Assembly: GCF_001971785.1 (NCBI RefSeq)
Contig: NZ_CP019389.1
Location: forward strand, 1 to 64,000
DNA length: 64,000 nucleotides
Source: Seonamhaeicola sp. S2-3
Lineage (GTDB): Bacteria > Bacteroidota > Bacteroidia > Flavobacteriales > Flavobacteriaceae
Direction: 5' to 3'
In this document: positions 47,771-58,977 of the stretch, piece by piece
Position numbering within the stretch: the first letter of the stretch is position 1
How the letters are laid out: every line of letters begins with the position of its first letter
Position numbers and translations under genes: made by a program
Notes under the pieces: model-generated
What the model saw: only the letters and a program-made list of their open reading frames with translations
What the model was told of the DNA's origin: nothing
Database searches by the model: none

Positions 47771-47798
47771 AACAAAAAAGCTGCCAAAAGGCAGCTTT
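47771..47798 (-). terminator. intrinsic terminator of yidC
   Basis: Nine-bp stem AAAGCTGCC/GGCAGCTTT with a four-base loop. Read on the minus strand it is followed by TTTTTTG, directly after the yidC stop. Confidence 0.88.
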
Positions 47799-47801
47799 AA
47801 A

Positions 47802-49697
47802 TTATTTTTTTCTTTTTTGTTGTGCTTGTTTTTGCTTTTCGGCTTGCTCCATCATTTCTTTCATTTTAGCCTGAAAACGACTTTCTTTTTTTGGTTTTTT
47901 CTTTTTCTCTTGAATTTGAGCGTGAATCTTATCTTCATCAAGAATATAGTTTTTAATCACTAATATAATTCCAATACTAATTAAGTTAGAAATGAAATAG
48001 TACAAACTTAATCCAGAGGCATAGTTGTTAAAGAAAAATAGCATCATAATTGGAGAGAAATACATCATGTATTTCATCATTTTTGCCATATCTGGCATAC
48101 CTTCTTGTTGTGGTGCTGTTTGTACATTCTGACCCGTAGTTAAACGCATATAGAAGAAAATTGCTATAGATGCTAATAACGGAAATAAACTAACGTGGTC
48201 TCCATAAAATGGTATATTAAAAGGAAGATTTGCAACCGTATCATAAGACGATAAATCTTCTGCCCATAAGAAACTTTCTTGTCTTAACTGAAATGCCGAT
48301 GGGAAAAACTGAAATAAAGCATAAAATACTGGTAACTGAATTAAAGCTGGGATGCAACCTGCTAACGGACTTGCTCCTGCCTTAGTTTGTAAGGCCATAG
48401 TTTCTTGTTGCGCTTTCATTTTATTGTCTTTGTACTTCTCGCGTATAGCATCTAACTCTGGTTTTAAAATTTTCATTTTTGCCTGAGATAAGAATTGTTT
48501 ATACTGTACAAAAGACAAACATATTTTTACCAAAATAGTCATAACTACAATAGCAATTCCGTATGGCATAAAGCTTCCTAAAAAGCTAAATAAGGGCATA
48601 AATAAATAGCGGTTTATCCAACCAAATATACCCCAGCCTAGTGGTACCATTTCATCTAAATTCCTATCATAAGCATTTAAGGTTTTAAACTCACTTGGAC
48701 CATAGTACCAATCCATATTATAATTAAGCTCGCCTCCTTTTAACTCTAATGGGATTTTAGATGTAAACTGTTTTGTGTAAATGGTATCAACTGCTTCATC
48801 TTCAACTAAATTTTTTGAAGTAATATGCGTAGTTTTAAACGGTGTATCTGTTAATAAAATAGACGAGAAAAAGTGTTGCTTATACCCTATCCAAGTAACA
48901 TCTTCAAGTGTTTCATCGGCATCACGCATACCTGTGTAATCATCTTTACCGCCTTCATATTCATAATGAATATCGGTATATCTATTTTCATATGAAATAC
49001 TTTTTGCATGACGGTATCCTTTTTGGTTCCAATCTAAATTAATTTCTTGAGAACCATTTATAACATCACTTAGCCCTTGAGAACGTATGGTGAAGTCCAT
49101 CATGTAATCGCCATCTTTCAACTCATATCTATATTCTAAAAATTTACTTTCAGATACCTTTAGTTTCATAGAAACTACTGTAATATCACCATTTTTAGTA
49201 ACGGTAGGTTCAAAATATAAATCTTGAGTGTTTAAAATTCTACTATCTGTAGTTCCAAAATTAATATTGAAAGAAGCATTATTATCTTTAATCAAATAGA
49301 TTGGATTATCTCTAAAATCAACAAACTCTTTTAATTTTACTTCTGAAAGATATCCGCCTTTATTATTAAATTTTAAAGCTAACAAATCACTTTCAACAAA
49401 GGTTTCTTCATCAGAGGCTTTAAGTGCCGAATACGCAAATGCCCCCAACTTATTTTTTAAGGCTATTTGTTGCATAGAATCTACCTCTGCTCCAATAGCA
49501 TAATCTGCTGCTGTGGTAACTTTAGTTTGATCTTGTTGGTTAGCTTTTTGTTCTGCTTGAATTTGTTCTTGTTTTGCCTTTTCTTGTGCTTCAAGTTCTT
49601 CTGGTGTTGGCTGATTTTGCCAAAGCATATACGCTAATATCCCAAAGATGAGTACAAAACCAATTATTGAGTTTATGTCTAACTTTTTTTCTTCCAT
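47802..49697 (-). CDS. yidC: membrane protein insertase YidC
   Basis: A 631-residue insertase for inner-membrane proteins. The first membrane helix (about 10-24) is followed by a large periplasmic beta domain (about 80-350). The five-helix core follows: FLGSFMPYGIAIVVMTILVK, the cytoplasmic helical hairpin AKMKILKPELDAIREKYKDNKMK, and PVFYALFQFFPSAFQLR. A strongly basic tail (QAEKQKQAQQKRKK) is typical for ribosome contact. Terminator immediately downstream. Confidence 0.96.
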   Translation of the reverse strand: MEEKKLDINSIIGFVLIFGILAYMLWQNQPTPEELEAQEKAKQEQIQAEQKANQQDQTKVTTAADYAIGAEVDSMQQIALKNKLGAFAYSALKASDEETFVESDLLALKFNNKGGYLSEVKLKEFVDFRDNPIYLIKDNNASFNINFGTTDSRILNTQDLYFEPTVTKNGDITVVSMKLKVSESKFLEYRYELKDGDYMMDFTIRSQGLSDVINGSQEINLDWNQKGYRHAKSISYENRYTDIHYEYEGGKDDYTGMRDADETLEDVTWIGYKQHFFSSILLTDTPFKTTHITSKNLVEDEAVDTIYTKQFTSKIPLELKGGELNYNMDWYYGPSEFKTLNAYDRNLDEMVPLGWGIFGWINRYLFMPLFSFLGSFMPYGIAIVVMTILVKICLSFVQYKQFLSQAKMKILKPELDAIREKYKDNKMKAQQETMALQTKAGASPLAGCIPALIQLPVFYALFQFFPSAFQLRQESFLWAEDLSSYDTVANLPFNIPFYGDHVSLFPLLASIAIFFYMRLTTGQNVQTAPQQEGMPDMAKMMKYMMYFSPIMMLFFFNNYASGLSLYYFISNLISIGIILVIKNYILDEDKIHAQIQEKKKKPKKESRFQAKMKEMMEQAEKQKQAQQKRKK

Positions 49698-49714
49698 GTT
49701 ATCTTTTAATTAAA

Positions 49715-49740
49715 AACAAATCCTGCCAAAGCAGGAATGA
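49715..49740 (-). terminator. possible terminator between pyrG and yidC
   Basis: On the minus strand TCCTGC/GCAGGA forms a six-bp stem with a four-base loop, followed by TTTGTTTTT. It lies 34 bases past the pyrG stop and 24 bases before the yidC start, so it may separate the two genes partly. Confidence 0.55.
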
Positions 49741-49769
49741 TTTATAGCCTATCAATAAACTATCCAATT

Positions 49770-51443
<1,674 letters not shown>

Positions 51444-51713
51444 ATATAGTTATAAGTAAATAACTTTTTAGTTATTTATGGTTTCTTATTAACAAAAAAG
51501 TTAATAAAAATTCTTTCATTTTTGGTTTTTATGCTTTAAAAGCCATTATTTAACTAATATTCTGAATATCAAATGTTTTAGTAAAAAAATTTAGTTCACT
51601 TTTTTTGAAACATTTTCACTTCACAGTCGTCCTAATAAAAAATACAAATAAAAATGCAATAGATTAAAAAAGTTGCGTCTTTATAATTGAAGCACCTTTA
51701 AAAGTGTTTTTAA

Positions 51714-52253
51714 ATGAATCATCAATCAGAAAACAGTAAAAAGCTTAACAAGTTTTTTAATGAAGAATACGCTTCTCTTAAAACTTATGTAAGCTCAAAT
51801 CTTAAGGCTAGCATAAATAAAGATGCAGAAGACATCATACAAGATGTTGCATTAAAACTATTTGCTGGTGCTGATAGGTATTCGCCCATAAATAATGTTG
51901 CTGGTTTTGTTTATAGAGCTATAAAAAACAAGGTTATTGATGTTATGAGAACATCAAAAAATAACAGAATTGATTATGAAACCCAAAACGAAAATAAACT
52001 AATTGAATTTGCTTCTATTATTTATGAATCTGCCGATAATTCATACCCTGAACCAATGAAAGAAGCCTTAAAAACAGCCATAATAAACCTAAAACCAGAT
52101 TACAGAAATATAATTTTAGCCATAGATTTTGAAGGCTACACATATAAAGAATTAACAAACAAAACAGGAATTCCTGTTGGCACATTAATGTCTAGACGCC
52201 ACAGAGCTATTTCTCAATTATACAAAATACTAAAAAAAGAAATTAATAATTAA
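51714..52253 (+). CDS. ECF-type RNA polymerase sigma factor
   Basis: A 179-residue sigma-70 family factor. Region 2 includes DAEDIIQDVALKLFAGADRY and VAGFVYRAIKNKVIDVMRTSKNN; region 4 has LKPDYRNIILAIDFEGYTYKEL and a helix-turn-helix GIPVGTLMSRRHRAISQLYK. It is the first of three closely packed genes (10-base gap, then 8-base overlap) whose other members are a small membrane protein and an HMA-like protein. Confidence 0.92.
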   Translation: MNHQSENSKKLNKFFNEEYASLKTYVSSNLKASINKDAEDIIQDVALKLFAGADRYSPINNVAGFVYRAIKNKVIDVMRTSKNNRIDYETQNENKLIEFASIIYESADNSYPEPMKEALKTAIINLKPDYRNIILAIDFEGYTYKELTNKTGIPVGTLMSRRHRAISQLYKILKKEINN

Positions 52254-52263
52254 AAACACAGAT

Positions 52264-52662
52264 ATGTCTAATTACTTTAAACACAAAATGCGTGGTAAAT
52301 CGCCAGGTGAGATTGTTGGAATGATACTTTTTGGAATTATTGCTATAACCGGTTTAGCTATACTTTTTGGCTTTATTATTATGTGGTTATGGAATTGGTT
52401 AATGCCCATGATATTTGGCTTAACAACGCTTACCTTTTGGGAAGCCGTAGGTGTTTTTATTCTCTTTAAAATATTACTTGGTGGCTGTGGAGGTTTTGGA
52501 GACTCTGGAAAAAAATCTTCCAAATCTCACAAAAAGGATAAACAATGTGAAACCGAATTTTCTAAATGGAAATATTACGACGACTTCTGGAAAGAAGAAG
52601 GTAACCAAGCTTACGAAGCTTATATAAAACGTAAAACTACAAAAGAAGAAAACAATGATTAG
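52264..52662 (+). CDS. small membrane protein of the ECF cassette, unknown function
   Basis: A 132-residue protein with two hydrophobic segments (about 15-42 and 50-74; MILFGIIAITGLAILFGFII and TFWEAVGVFILFKILLGG), a Gly/Cys turn (GGCGGFGDSG), a Lys/Ser-rich linker and a soluble tail with SKWKYYDDFWKEEG. The place of the gene next to the sigma factor suggests a sensor or anti-sigma role, but no known anti-sigma motif is visible. Confidence 0.75.
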   Translation: MSNYFKHKMRGKSPGEIVGMILFGIIAITGLAILFGFIIMWLWNWLMPMIFGLTTLTFWEAVGVFILFKILLGGCGGFGDSGKKSSKSHKKDKQCETEFSKWKYYDDFWKEEGNQAYEAYIKRKTTKEENND

Positions 52663-52906
52663 TCCGTTTTATCACAACAGAAAAAGAAATATTAGAATAC
52701 ATATACTCAAAACAAACATTAATTCTAAAGTTGCAATTAATACCATTAAATTACTTTTTAAATCACACCCTGGTATTATAAAATGGTCTGTAGATTTAGA
52801 AGATGTTGACAAGGTTTTAAGAGTTGAAACCAACCAAACGCTAGATAAAAATGATATTATAGAACAAGTCTCTGCAAAAGGTATTTATTGTGAGGAATTA
52901 GTATAA
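52655..52906 (+). CDS. HMA-like small protein without metal-binding CxxC
   Basis: An 83-residue protein with the beta-alpha-beta-beta-alpha-beta rhythm of heavy-metal-associated domains: HILKTNINSKVAINTIKLLF, then IIKWSVDLEDVDKVLRVET and IIEQVSAKGIYCEEL. The usual CxxC metal motif is replaced by NINS. A role in protein contact or signalling rather than metal transport is therefore more likely. The start overlaps the previous stop by 8 bases. Confidence 0.75.
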   Translation: MISPFYHNRKRNIRIHILKTNINSKVAINTIKLLFKSHPGIIKWSVDLEDVDKVLRVETNQTLDKNDIIEQVSAKGIYCEELV

Positions 52907-53054
52907 CAACCATTTATAAAATTATAATAATAAAAGAAAAATCCCATCGATAGAATTCCAATTTCTGTCGATACAATGACTACAAACTTCCATTACCTTA
53001 TTATGTAAGTACTAATTGTTTCAATTTTGAAGTATCAAATTAAAAGCTTTAAAA

Positions 53055-54377
53055 ATGAAACAATTTTTATATACTATTTGTTTTACACTTGGCAGCTTGA
53101 GTTTAATAGCTCAAGAAAGCCAAGTGAAACAATGGACCTTCCAAGAGTGTTTAGAATATGCCGTAGAACACAATATTACTATAAAAGATGCGGCATACAC
53201 CACAGAAACTGCAAATGTAACACTTCAACAGTCTAAAGACAGTAGACTGCCAACAGTAAACGCAAGTGCTTCTCAAGGTTTTAAAAACGGACAATCTATA
53301 GACCCCATTACTAGCGATTTTGTTGATGAGCAAATTAACACTACTAGCTTTGGCGTAAATGCTTCGGTTAACCTATTTCAAGGAAATCAAATTAAAAATA
53401 AAATTAAACAAAACAAATTACTTGCAGACCAAAATAGCCTGTATTTAGAAGAAGCTAAAAACAGTATAAAATTAAGTGTAACCCAAGCCTATTTACAAGC
53501 TTTATACGCCAAAGAAGGTATTGCTGTAGCTGAAAAAACTTTAGAAGCTTCTACTAAAGAGGTAGAACAAGCCAAAGCAAGATTAGATGCCGGAAGTATA
53601 GCCATGCAAGATTACACAGATGCTATTTCTCAAGAAGCAACAAATAAATACAACTTAATTGAAGCTAAAAATAATTACGAACAACAAATTATTGCTTTAA
53701 AACAATTACTAGAATTAGAACCAGAAGTAGAGTTTGATATTGTTGCGCCTAACTACAAAACTTACACAGCTCCAATTTTACCAAACAAAATTGAAGTTTA
53801 TGAAGCTGCTTTAGGAATGTTGCCAGAATACGAAGCAGCAAAATTAAATGTAGATGTTACAGAAAAAGATTTAGATATAGCTAAAGGTAATTATTTACCA
53901 ACACTTGCTTTAACAGGTAGTTTTGGCACAGGCTACACAAGCTCACAAAATATGAGCTTTTCAAACCAGCTTGATGGTAATTTAAATCAAACCTTAGGCT
54001 TGTCATTAACAATACCAATATTTAATAGTTTTCAAACAAAAGCTGAAGTACAAAAGGCTAAAATAGCTATCAATCAGTCTAAGTTAGAAATTATAAGTCT
54101 TCAAAAAGAAATTTATAAAAACGTAGCAACTGCTTATCAAAATGCACTGTCATCTCAAGAACAACTAGAAGCTGCAAAATCAGCTAGTAAAGCTGCAGAA
54201 GAATCTTATAAACTAGCGCAAAAAAAATACAATTTAGGCGCTTTAAGCACCACCGATTTAGTAGTTAGTCAAAATACGTTTACTAACGCACAATTAAATT
54301 ATTTACAGGCAAAATACTTAAACATTTTATATAACCAATTGTTACAATTCTATCAAGGAAACGCTATAACACTTTAA
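53055..54377 (+). CDS. TolC family outer membrane efflux protein
   Basis: A 440-residue outer-membrane channel with signal peptide (about 1-19, ending LIAQ). The two TolC repeats are visible as paired coiled-coil helices, with landmarks SVTQAYLQALYAKEGIAVAEKTLEA and IYKNVATAYQNALSSQEQLEA. It starts a run TolC-adaptor-ATPase-permease with 11, 5 and 2 base gaps, forming a tripartite ABC exporter. Its base composition is native-like, unlike the genes that follow. Confidence 0.92.
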   Translation: MKQFLYTICFTLGSLSLIAQESQVKQWTFQECLEYAVEHNITIKDAAYTTETANVTLQQSKDSRLPTVNASASQGFKNGQSIDPITSDFVDEQINTTSFGVNASVNLFQGNQIKNKIKQNKLLADQNSLYLEEAKNSIKLSVTQAYLQALYAKEGIAVAEKTLEASTKEVEQAKARLDAGSIAMQDYTDAISQEATNKYNLIEAKNNYEQQIIALKQLLELEPEVEFDIVAPNYKTYTAPILPNKIEVYEAALGMLPEYEAAKLNVDVTEKDLDIAKGNYLPTLALTGSFGTGYTSSQNMSFSNQLDGNLNQTLGLSLTIPIFNSFQTKAEVQKAKIAINQSKLEIISLQKEIYKNVATAYQNALSSQEQLEAAKSASKAAEESYKLAQKKYNLGALSTTDLVVSQNTFTNAQLNYLQAKYLNILYNQLLQFYQGNAITL

Positions 54378-54388
54378 CTATAGACATT

Positions 54389-55606
54389 ATGAAAACAAAT
54401 AAAAAAATACTCATAGCAAGTATCTCTGTAGCCATATTAGCACTGATACTTTATAACATTTTTAAACCAAACGAAACAGTCTTGGTAGAAGCTAAAACCA
54501 TTGCTGTTACCAAAGGCGATGTTACCACTTTGGTTACAGCTACAGGTACCATCGAGCCCATTACACAGGTAGAAGTAGGTACCCAGGTGTCTGGAGTTAT
54601 CGAAAAGATTTATGTAGACTACAACAGTGTGGTTAAAGAAGGACAGCTCATTGCCGAACTGGATAAAACCAACTTAAAAGCACAATTAACCCAAGCTCAG
54701 GCCGCTTACGACAATGCTTTGAGCCAAAAAAGATATACAGAAACCGTTTACAACAGACAAAAAACCTTGTACGAGAATAAAGTCATTAGTAAAGCGGATT
54801 ACGATGAGGCCCTTTATGATTACGAAACAGCTAAAGGAACTGTCACTCAGAGATTATCAGATCTACAGTCGGCTCGAACCAATCTCGAATATGCCAATAT
54901 TTATTCGCCTATCGATGGCGTGGTGTTATCTAGAGACATAGACGAAGGACAAACCGTAGCAGCAAGTTATAGCACTCCAACCTTGTTCACCATTGCCCAA
55001 GACTTAAAAGAAATGCAGGTAGAAGCCGATGTGGATGAAGCCGATATCGGTAACGTAAAAGAAGGGCAACGGGTTACCTTTACCGTTGATGCCTTTTTAG
55101 GTGAAACTTTTGAGGGAGAAGTTACCCAAGTGCGATTGGATTATACCGAATCTTCCAGTGTGATAACTTATACGGTGGTTATTAAAGCAGATAATCCAGA
55201 TCTTAAATTAAAACCAGGCCTTACCGCAACGGTATCTATATATACCCTAGAGCTTAAAGATGTCTTAACAACCGAGTCTAAGGCGGTAAACTTTAAACCA
55301 GACCCTGCCATCATGGCACAATACATCGAACAAGAAAATTTAACTCCTCCTAATGCGGGGCCTCAACAAGAAGCAGATGGTACCGTGCTTTGGGTTCTAA
55401 ATAACGACGGTTCTATTGTTCCTAAACCTGTAACGCTTGGCGCTAGCGATGGGGTCAATGTCCAAATTGTTGAAGGTGTCAAGGAAGGCGAAAAACTCGT
55501 GTACAGCTTAAAAAGCTCAATCCCATCTTCTGGAGGTACTCCTCCACAAGGCGGTGGCGATAACGAAAGTCCTTTTATGCCTAAACCACCAGGATCTAAA
55601 AAATAA
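54389..55606 (+). CDS. MacA-like periplasmic adaptor (membrane fusion protein)
   Basis: A 405-residue adaptor with one N-terminal membrane helix (about 6-23), a lipoyl/barrel-sandwich domain split around a helical hairpin (TQVSGVIEKIYVDYNSVVKEGQLIAELD at the first half), a beta-barrel and a Pro/Gly-rich tail (GGTPPQGGGDN). It bridges the MacB-like permease and TolC. The G+C content rises sharply inside the first 100 bases of the gene, marking a compositional boundary. Confidence 0.9.
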   Translation: MKTNKKILIASISVAILALILYNIFKPNETVLVEAKTIAVTKGDVTTLVTATGTIEPITQVEVGTQVSGVIEKIYVDYNSVVKEGQLIAELDKTNLKAQLTQAQAAYDNALSQKRYTETVYNRQKTLYENKVISKADYDEALYDYETAKGTVTQRLSDLQSARTNLEYANIYSPIDGVVLSRDIDEGQTVAASYSTPTLFTIAQDLKEMQVEADVDEADIGNVKEGQRVTFTVDAFLGETFEGEVTQVRLDYTESSSVITYTVVIKADNPDLKLKPGLTATVSIYTLELKDVLTTESKAVNFKPDPAIMAQYIEQENLTPPNAGPQQEADGTVLWVLNNDGSIVPKPVTLGASDGVNVQIVEGVKEGEKLVYSLKSSIPSSGGTPPQGGGDNESPFMPKPPGSKK

Positions 55607-55611
55607 TTGCA

Positions 55612-56355
55612 ATGGCAAAAGAAATTATAAAAATACAAGATTTAAAACGTGAGTTTACCATGGGGTCAGAAACGGTCCATGCGCTTAAAGGCATCTCTTT
55701 TACCATAACCGAAGGCGAGTTTGTAACCATCATGGGGTCCAGTGGTTCCGGAAAAAGTACCATGCTAAACATCTTAGGGTGCTTAGACAAACCAACTTCA
55801 GGAATTTATGAAATTGACGGGGTTAAAATGAAAGATTTAAGCAAGAACGAACTTGCTACGATTAGAAACCAAAAAATAGGTTTTATCTTTCAATCCTATA
55901 ATTTATTGGCAAGAACTTCTGCTATAGAAAATGTAGAACTCCCTTTGTTGTATAATAGCAAAGTAACTTCTGAAGAGCGAAGGGAACGTGCAATCAAAGC
56001 TTTAAAAATGGTCGGTTTGGGCGAACGATTGCACCATACACCTTCTCAACTTTCAGGAGGACAGCAACAGCGTGTGGCTATTGCGAGGTCTCTTGTAAAC
56101 AATCCGGTTATTATTCTTGCAGATGAGGCTACAGGAAACCTAGACACCAGAACGTCTTATGAGATTATGGCACTATTTCAAGAGCTAAACCAAAAGGGCA
56201 TCACCATTGCTTTTGTAACTCATGAACCTGACATCGCGACTTTTAGCAGTAGGACCATAGTGCTAAAAGATGGAAATGTTATTCAAGATTATAATAATGA
56301 AAATATACAGTCCGCAGCAGAGCATTTAGCCAATCTACCTAAAGAAAATCATTAA
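55612..56355 (+). CDS. MacB-type ABC transporter ATP-binding protein
   Basis: A 247-residue ATPase. Walker [10 protein letters not shown] at 42-50, Q-loop FQSYNLL near 93-99, signature LSGGQ at 147-151, Walker B IILADE at 167-172 and the H-loop His in FVTHEPDI are all present. Unlike E. coli MacB the ATPase and permease are separate genes. It energises the adaptor-permease exporter; substrates could be antibiotics, peptides or lipoproteins. Confidence 0.93.
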   Translation: MAKEIIKIQDLKREFTMGSETVHALKGISFTITEGEFVTIMGSSGSGKSTMLNILGCLDKPTSGIYEIDGVKMKDLSKNELATIRNQKIGFIFQSYNLLARTSAIENVELPLLYNSKVTSEERRERAIKALKMVGLGERLHHTPSQLSGGQQQRVAIARSLVNNPVIILADEATGNLDTRTSYEIMALFQELNQKGITIAFVTHEPDIATFSSRTIVLKDGNVIQDYNNENIQSAAEHLANLPKENH

Positions 56356-56357
56356 TT

Positions 56358-57578
56358 ATGAGATTTTTAAATTTAATTAAAATAGCCTTTAAAGCCATTA
56401 TTCTTAATAAAATGAGAACCCTGCTTACTATGTTGGGAATCATCATAGGGGTGGCTTCTGTTATTGCCATGTTGGCTATAGGCGAAGGCTCTAAAGAAAG
56501 TATTCGTTCTACCATCTCGAGCATGGGGTCTAACATGATTAATATCAGACCCGGAGCCGATATGCGTGGCGGAGTAAGACAGGACCCTAGTGCTATGGAA
56601 ACCCTCACATTGGATGACTACGATGCGTTAAAAGAACAAGCAGATTTACTAACGTATATAACGCCGTTGGTAAATGGTGGCGGTCAGGTTATTAATGGTG
56701 CCAACAACTGGCCTTCCACAATTTATGGGGTTAATCCAGATTATTTGAGTATTAAAGTCGTAGGATTGAAAAGTGGAAGTATGTTTACAGAGGCCGAAGT
56801 AAAATCGGCTTCTAAGGTGGTTTTGTTAGGGCAAACAGTCGTAGACAATATATTTCCAGACGGCGAAGACCCTGTTGGAAAAACCATCCGTTTTGGTAAT
56901 ATTCCTTTTAAGGTTATTGGTGTCTTGGAAGAAAAAGGAGAAAACACCTTTGGTCAAGACCAAGACGATGTGGTTATTGCTCCTTATACTACGGTACAAA
57001 AACGTATTTTGGCCATCGACCACTTAAATCAAATTATGGCTTCTGCCGTTAGTGAAGAACAAGCTCCCGACGCCGTTACTCAAGTTACAGAAATATTACG
57101 TAAACAACACAAGTTGAGAGATGATGAAGATGATGATTTCAATGTGCGTTCTATGGAAGAACTCATTTCTACCTTCAGTTCTACTAGCGAAATGCTCACC
57201 ATACTCTTGGTTGCCGTAGCAGGAATTTCTCTGTTAATTGGAGGTATTGGGATTATGAACATCATGTATGTTTCTGTAAAAGAACGTACCAAAGAAATTG
57301 GTTTACGTATGGCTGTTGGAGGAAAAGGTTCCGATATTTTAATGCAGTTTTTAATTGAAGCTATTTTGATAAGTGTTACCGGAGGGGTTTTGGGCGTTAT
57401 TTTAGGTTTGGGATCTACCGTTTTTATCGAAAAATTCTTGAACTGGCCCACTAGTGTAGCCCTGTATTCCATTGTTATTTCATTTGCCGTTTGTGCCATT
57501 ACAGGTATCTTTTTCGGATGGTATCCCGCTAGAAAAGCTGCAGCTTTAGACCCAATAACAGCATTGCGTTACGAATAA
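56358..57578 (+). CDS. MacB-type ABC transporter permease
   Basis: A 406-residue permease with the four-helix MacB topology: one helix at about 20-42, a large periplasmic domain (about 50-270), and three C-terminal helices (LLVAVAGISLLIGGIGIMNIMYVSVKERTKEIG and onward). The FtsX domain with RKAAALDPITALRYE ends the protein, the canonical coupling-helix tail. It begins two bases after the ATPase stop. Confidence 0.93.
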   Translation: MRFLNLIKIAFKAIILNKMRTLLTMLGIIIGVASVIAMLAIGEGSKESIRSTISSMGSNMINIRPGADMRGGVRQDPSAMETLTLDDYDALKEQADLLTYITPLVNGGGQVINGANNWPSTIYGVNPDYLSIKVVGLKSGSMFTEAEVKSASKVVLLGQTVVDNIFPDGEDPVGKTIRFGNIPFKVIGVLEEKGENTFGQDQDDVVIAPYTTVQKRILAIDHLNQIMASAVSEEQAPDAVTQVTEILRKQHKLRDDEDDDFNVRSMEELISTFSSTSEMLTILLVAVAGISLLIGGIGIMNIMYVSVKERTKEIGLRMAVGGKGSDILMQFLIEAILISVTGGVLGVILGLGSTVFIEKFLNWPTSVALYSIVISFAVCAITGIFFGWYPARKAAALDPITALRYE

Positions 57579-57605
57579 TATTATAACTTTTAATTTTTTC
57601 AAACC

Positions 57606-58925
57606 ATGAAAAATACATTTATAAAAGGAACTTATTGGTTACTGCTCGTTGTAGTAATGCAATCTTGTAACAGCAGTAAGACCAAGGAAAATCAAACTAC
57701 TATAAAGACTAAAGAAAAACCTTTTACACAAATAGCTACTGGGCAGGTAGATTTATATGACGAAGATGGTAATATCGTTACCCATTTACAACCCAGCGAT
57801 TCGCTTTTTGGGCAAGATGCCAATTACCCAACTGGCAAAAAAATGGCTTATGTTAATAATGGTGATGGTACTATAACCGATGTCAATTCTGGCTTAATGT
57901 GGCAAGAAACACCAACTTCCGAAGGTTTTGATTGGCAATCGGCTAAAGATTATTGTGAGAACTTAGAACTTGGTGGTTATGATGATTGGAGGCTGCCAAC
58001 TGCCAAAGAATTATTTTCTATCAGCGATTTTAGCGAAGGTTGGCCCTATTTAGATACAACCTATTTTTCGCTTGTTAACAACAATTTTGTAGATAAGAGT
58101 GAACAATATTGGACAAGCAACACATATGTTGGTCACACCGAAGAAGGTAAATACAGTGCTGCTTTTGGGGTTAATCATGCTACCGGACATATTAAAGCGT
58201 ATCCGGGAGAAGCTTTCCAAAATAATACAGAGCGCAAGGGACCGCCTCCAAGCAATCAACGCCCTCCTCAAGGGAATCAACCCCCTCAAGGAGAAGGTGT
58301 AGCTAAAGGTGATGGTGAACAAGGGAACAGACCACCTTCTCCAGGTAATGGAGATAGCCCCATGGGAAATCCAATGTTAAAACATGTTCGTGCTGTTAGA
58401 GGTACTGTTTATGGAACTAATGATTTTAAAGATAATGGTGATAGTACCATAACCGATAATGCTACAGGATTAATGTGGGCAAAAGTAGATAGCGGTGAAG
58501 GCATGGATTGGAAAACGGCTTTAACTTATGCTAAGAATTCCAATTTGGCCGGGTATTCAGATTGGCGATTGCCGAATGTAAAAGAATTACAGGGCATTGT
58601 AGATTATTCTTACGCGCCTGATGCCAAAGATCCAGAGCATGTGGGACCTGCTATAGACCCTTTGTTTCAATCTACTGAAATCACTAATGAAAATGGCGAT
58701 AAAGATTATCCTAATTATTGGACAAGTACTTCGGCAAGATTTAGAAAGGGCATGCCTTATTACTATGCTTGGTACGTGGCTTTTGGTCGCGCTGTAAATC
58801 CAAAAGGTTTGGATTTTCACGGTGCGGGAGCTGTTCGATTTGACACCAAACATGAAAATGGTCCAGCAGGTGAAGGTGGCGAAAGGTATTATAATTACGT
58901 GCGTTTGGTTAGAAATGTAAATTAG
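57606..58925 (+). CDS. DUF1566 (Lcl domain) lipoprotein with duplicated module
   Basis: A 439-residue lipoprotein with Cys at 21 (YWLLLVVVMQSC). Two similar Lcl/DUF1566 modules are visible: NNGDGTITDVNSGLMWQE with YDDWRLPTAKEL, and DNGDSTITDNATGLMWAK with YSDWRLPNVKEL. Between them is a flexible Pro/Gly/Gln/Asn-rich linker. Lcl domains are collagen-like surface-protein ends of unclear function. The gene follows the exporter operon by 27 bases and shares its higher G+C, so it may be a cargo or accessory protein. Confidence 0.85.
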   Translation: MKNTFIKGTYWLLLVVVMQSCNSSKTKENQTTIKTKEKPFTQIATGQVDLYDEDGNIVTHLQPSDSLFGQDANYPTGKKMAYVNNGDGTITDVNSGLMWQETPTSEGFDWQSAKDYCENLELGGYDDWRLPTAKELFSISDFSEGWPYLDTTYFSLVNNNFVDKSEQYWTSNTYVGHTEEGKYSAAFGVNHATGHIKAYPGEAFQNNTERKGPPPSNQRPPQGNQPPQGEGVAKGDGEQGNRPPSPGNGDSPMGNPMLKHVRAVRGTVYGTNDFKDNGDSTITDNATGLMWAKVDSGEGMDWKTALTYAKNSNLAGYSDWRLPNVKELQGIVDYSYAPDAKDPEHVGPAIDPLFQSTEITNENGDKDYPNYWTSTSARFRKGMPYYYAWYVAFGRAVNPKGLDFHGAGAVRFDTKHENGPAGEGGERYYNYVRLVRNVN

Positions 58926-58977
58926 GAATTCATCCTTTATGGGTTAACGAACACTCCGTTGCTGAGAAGTATAAACC

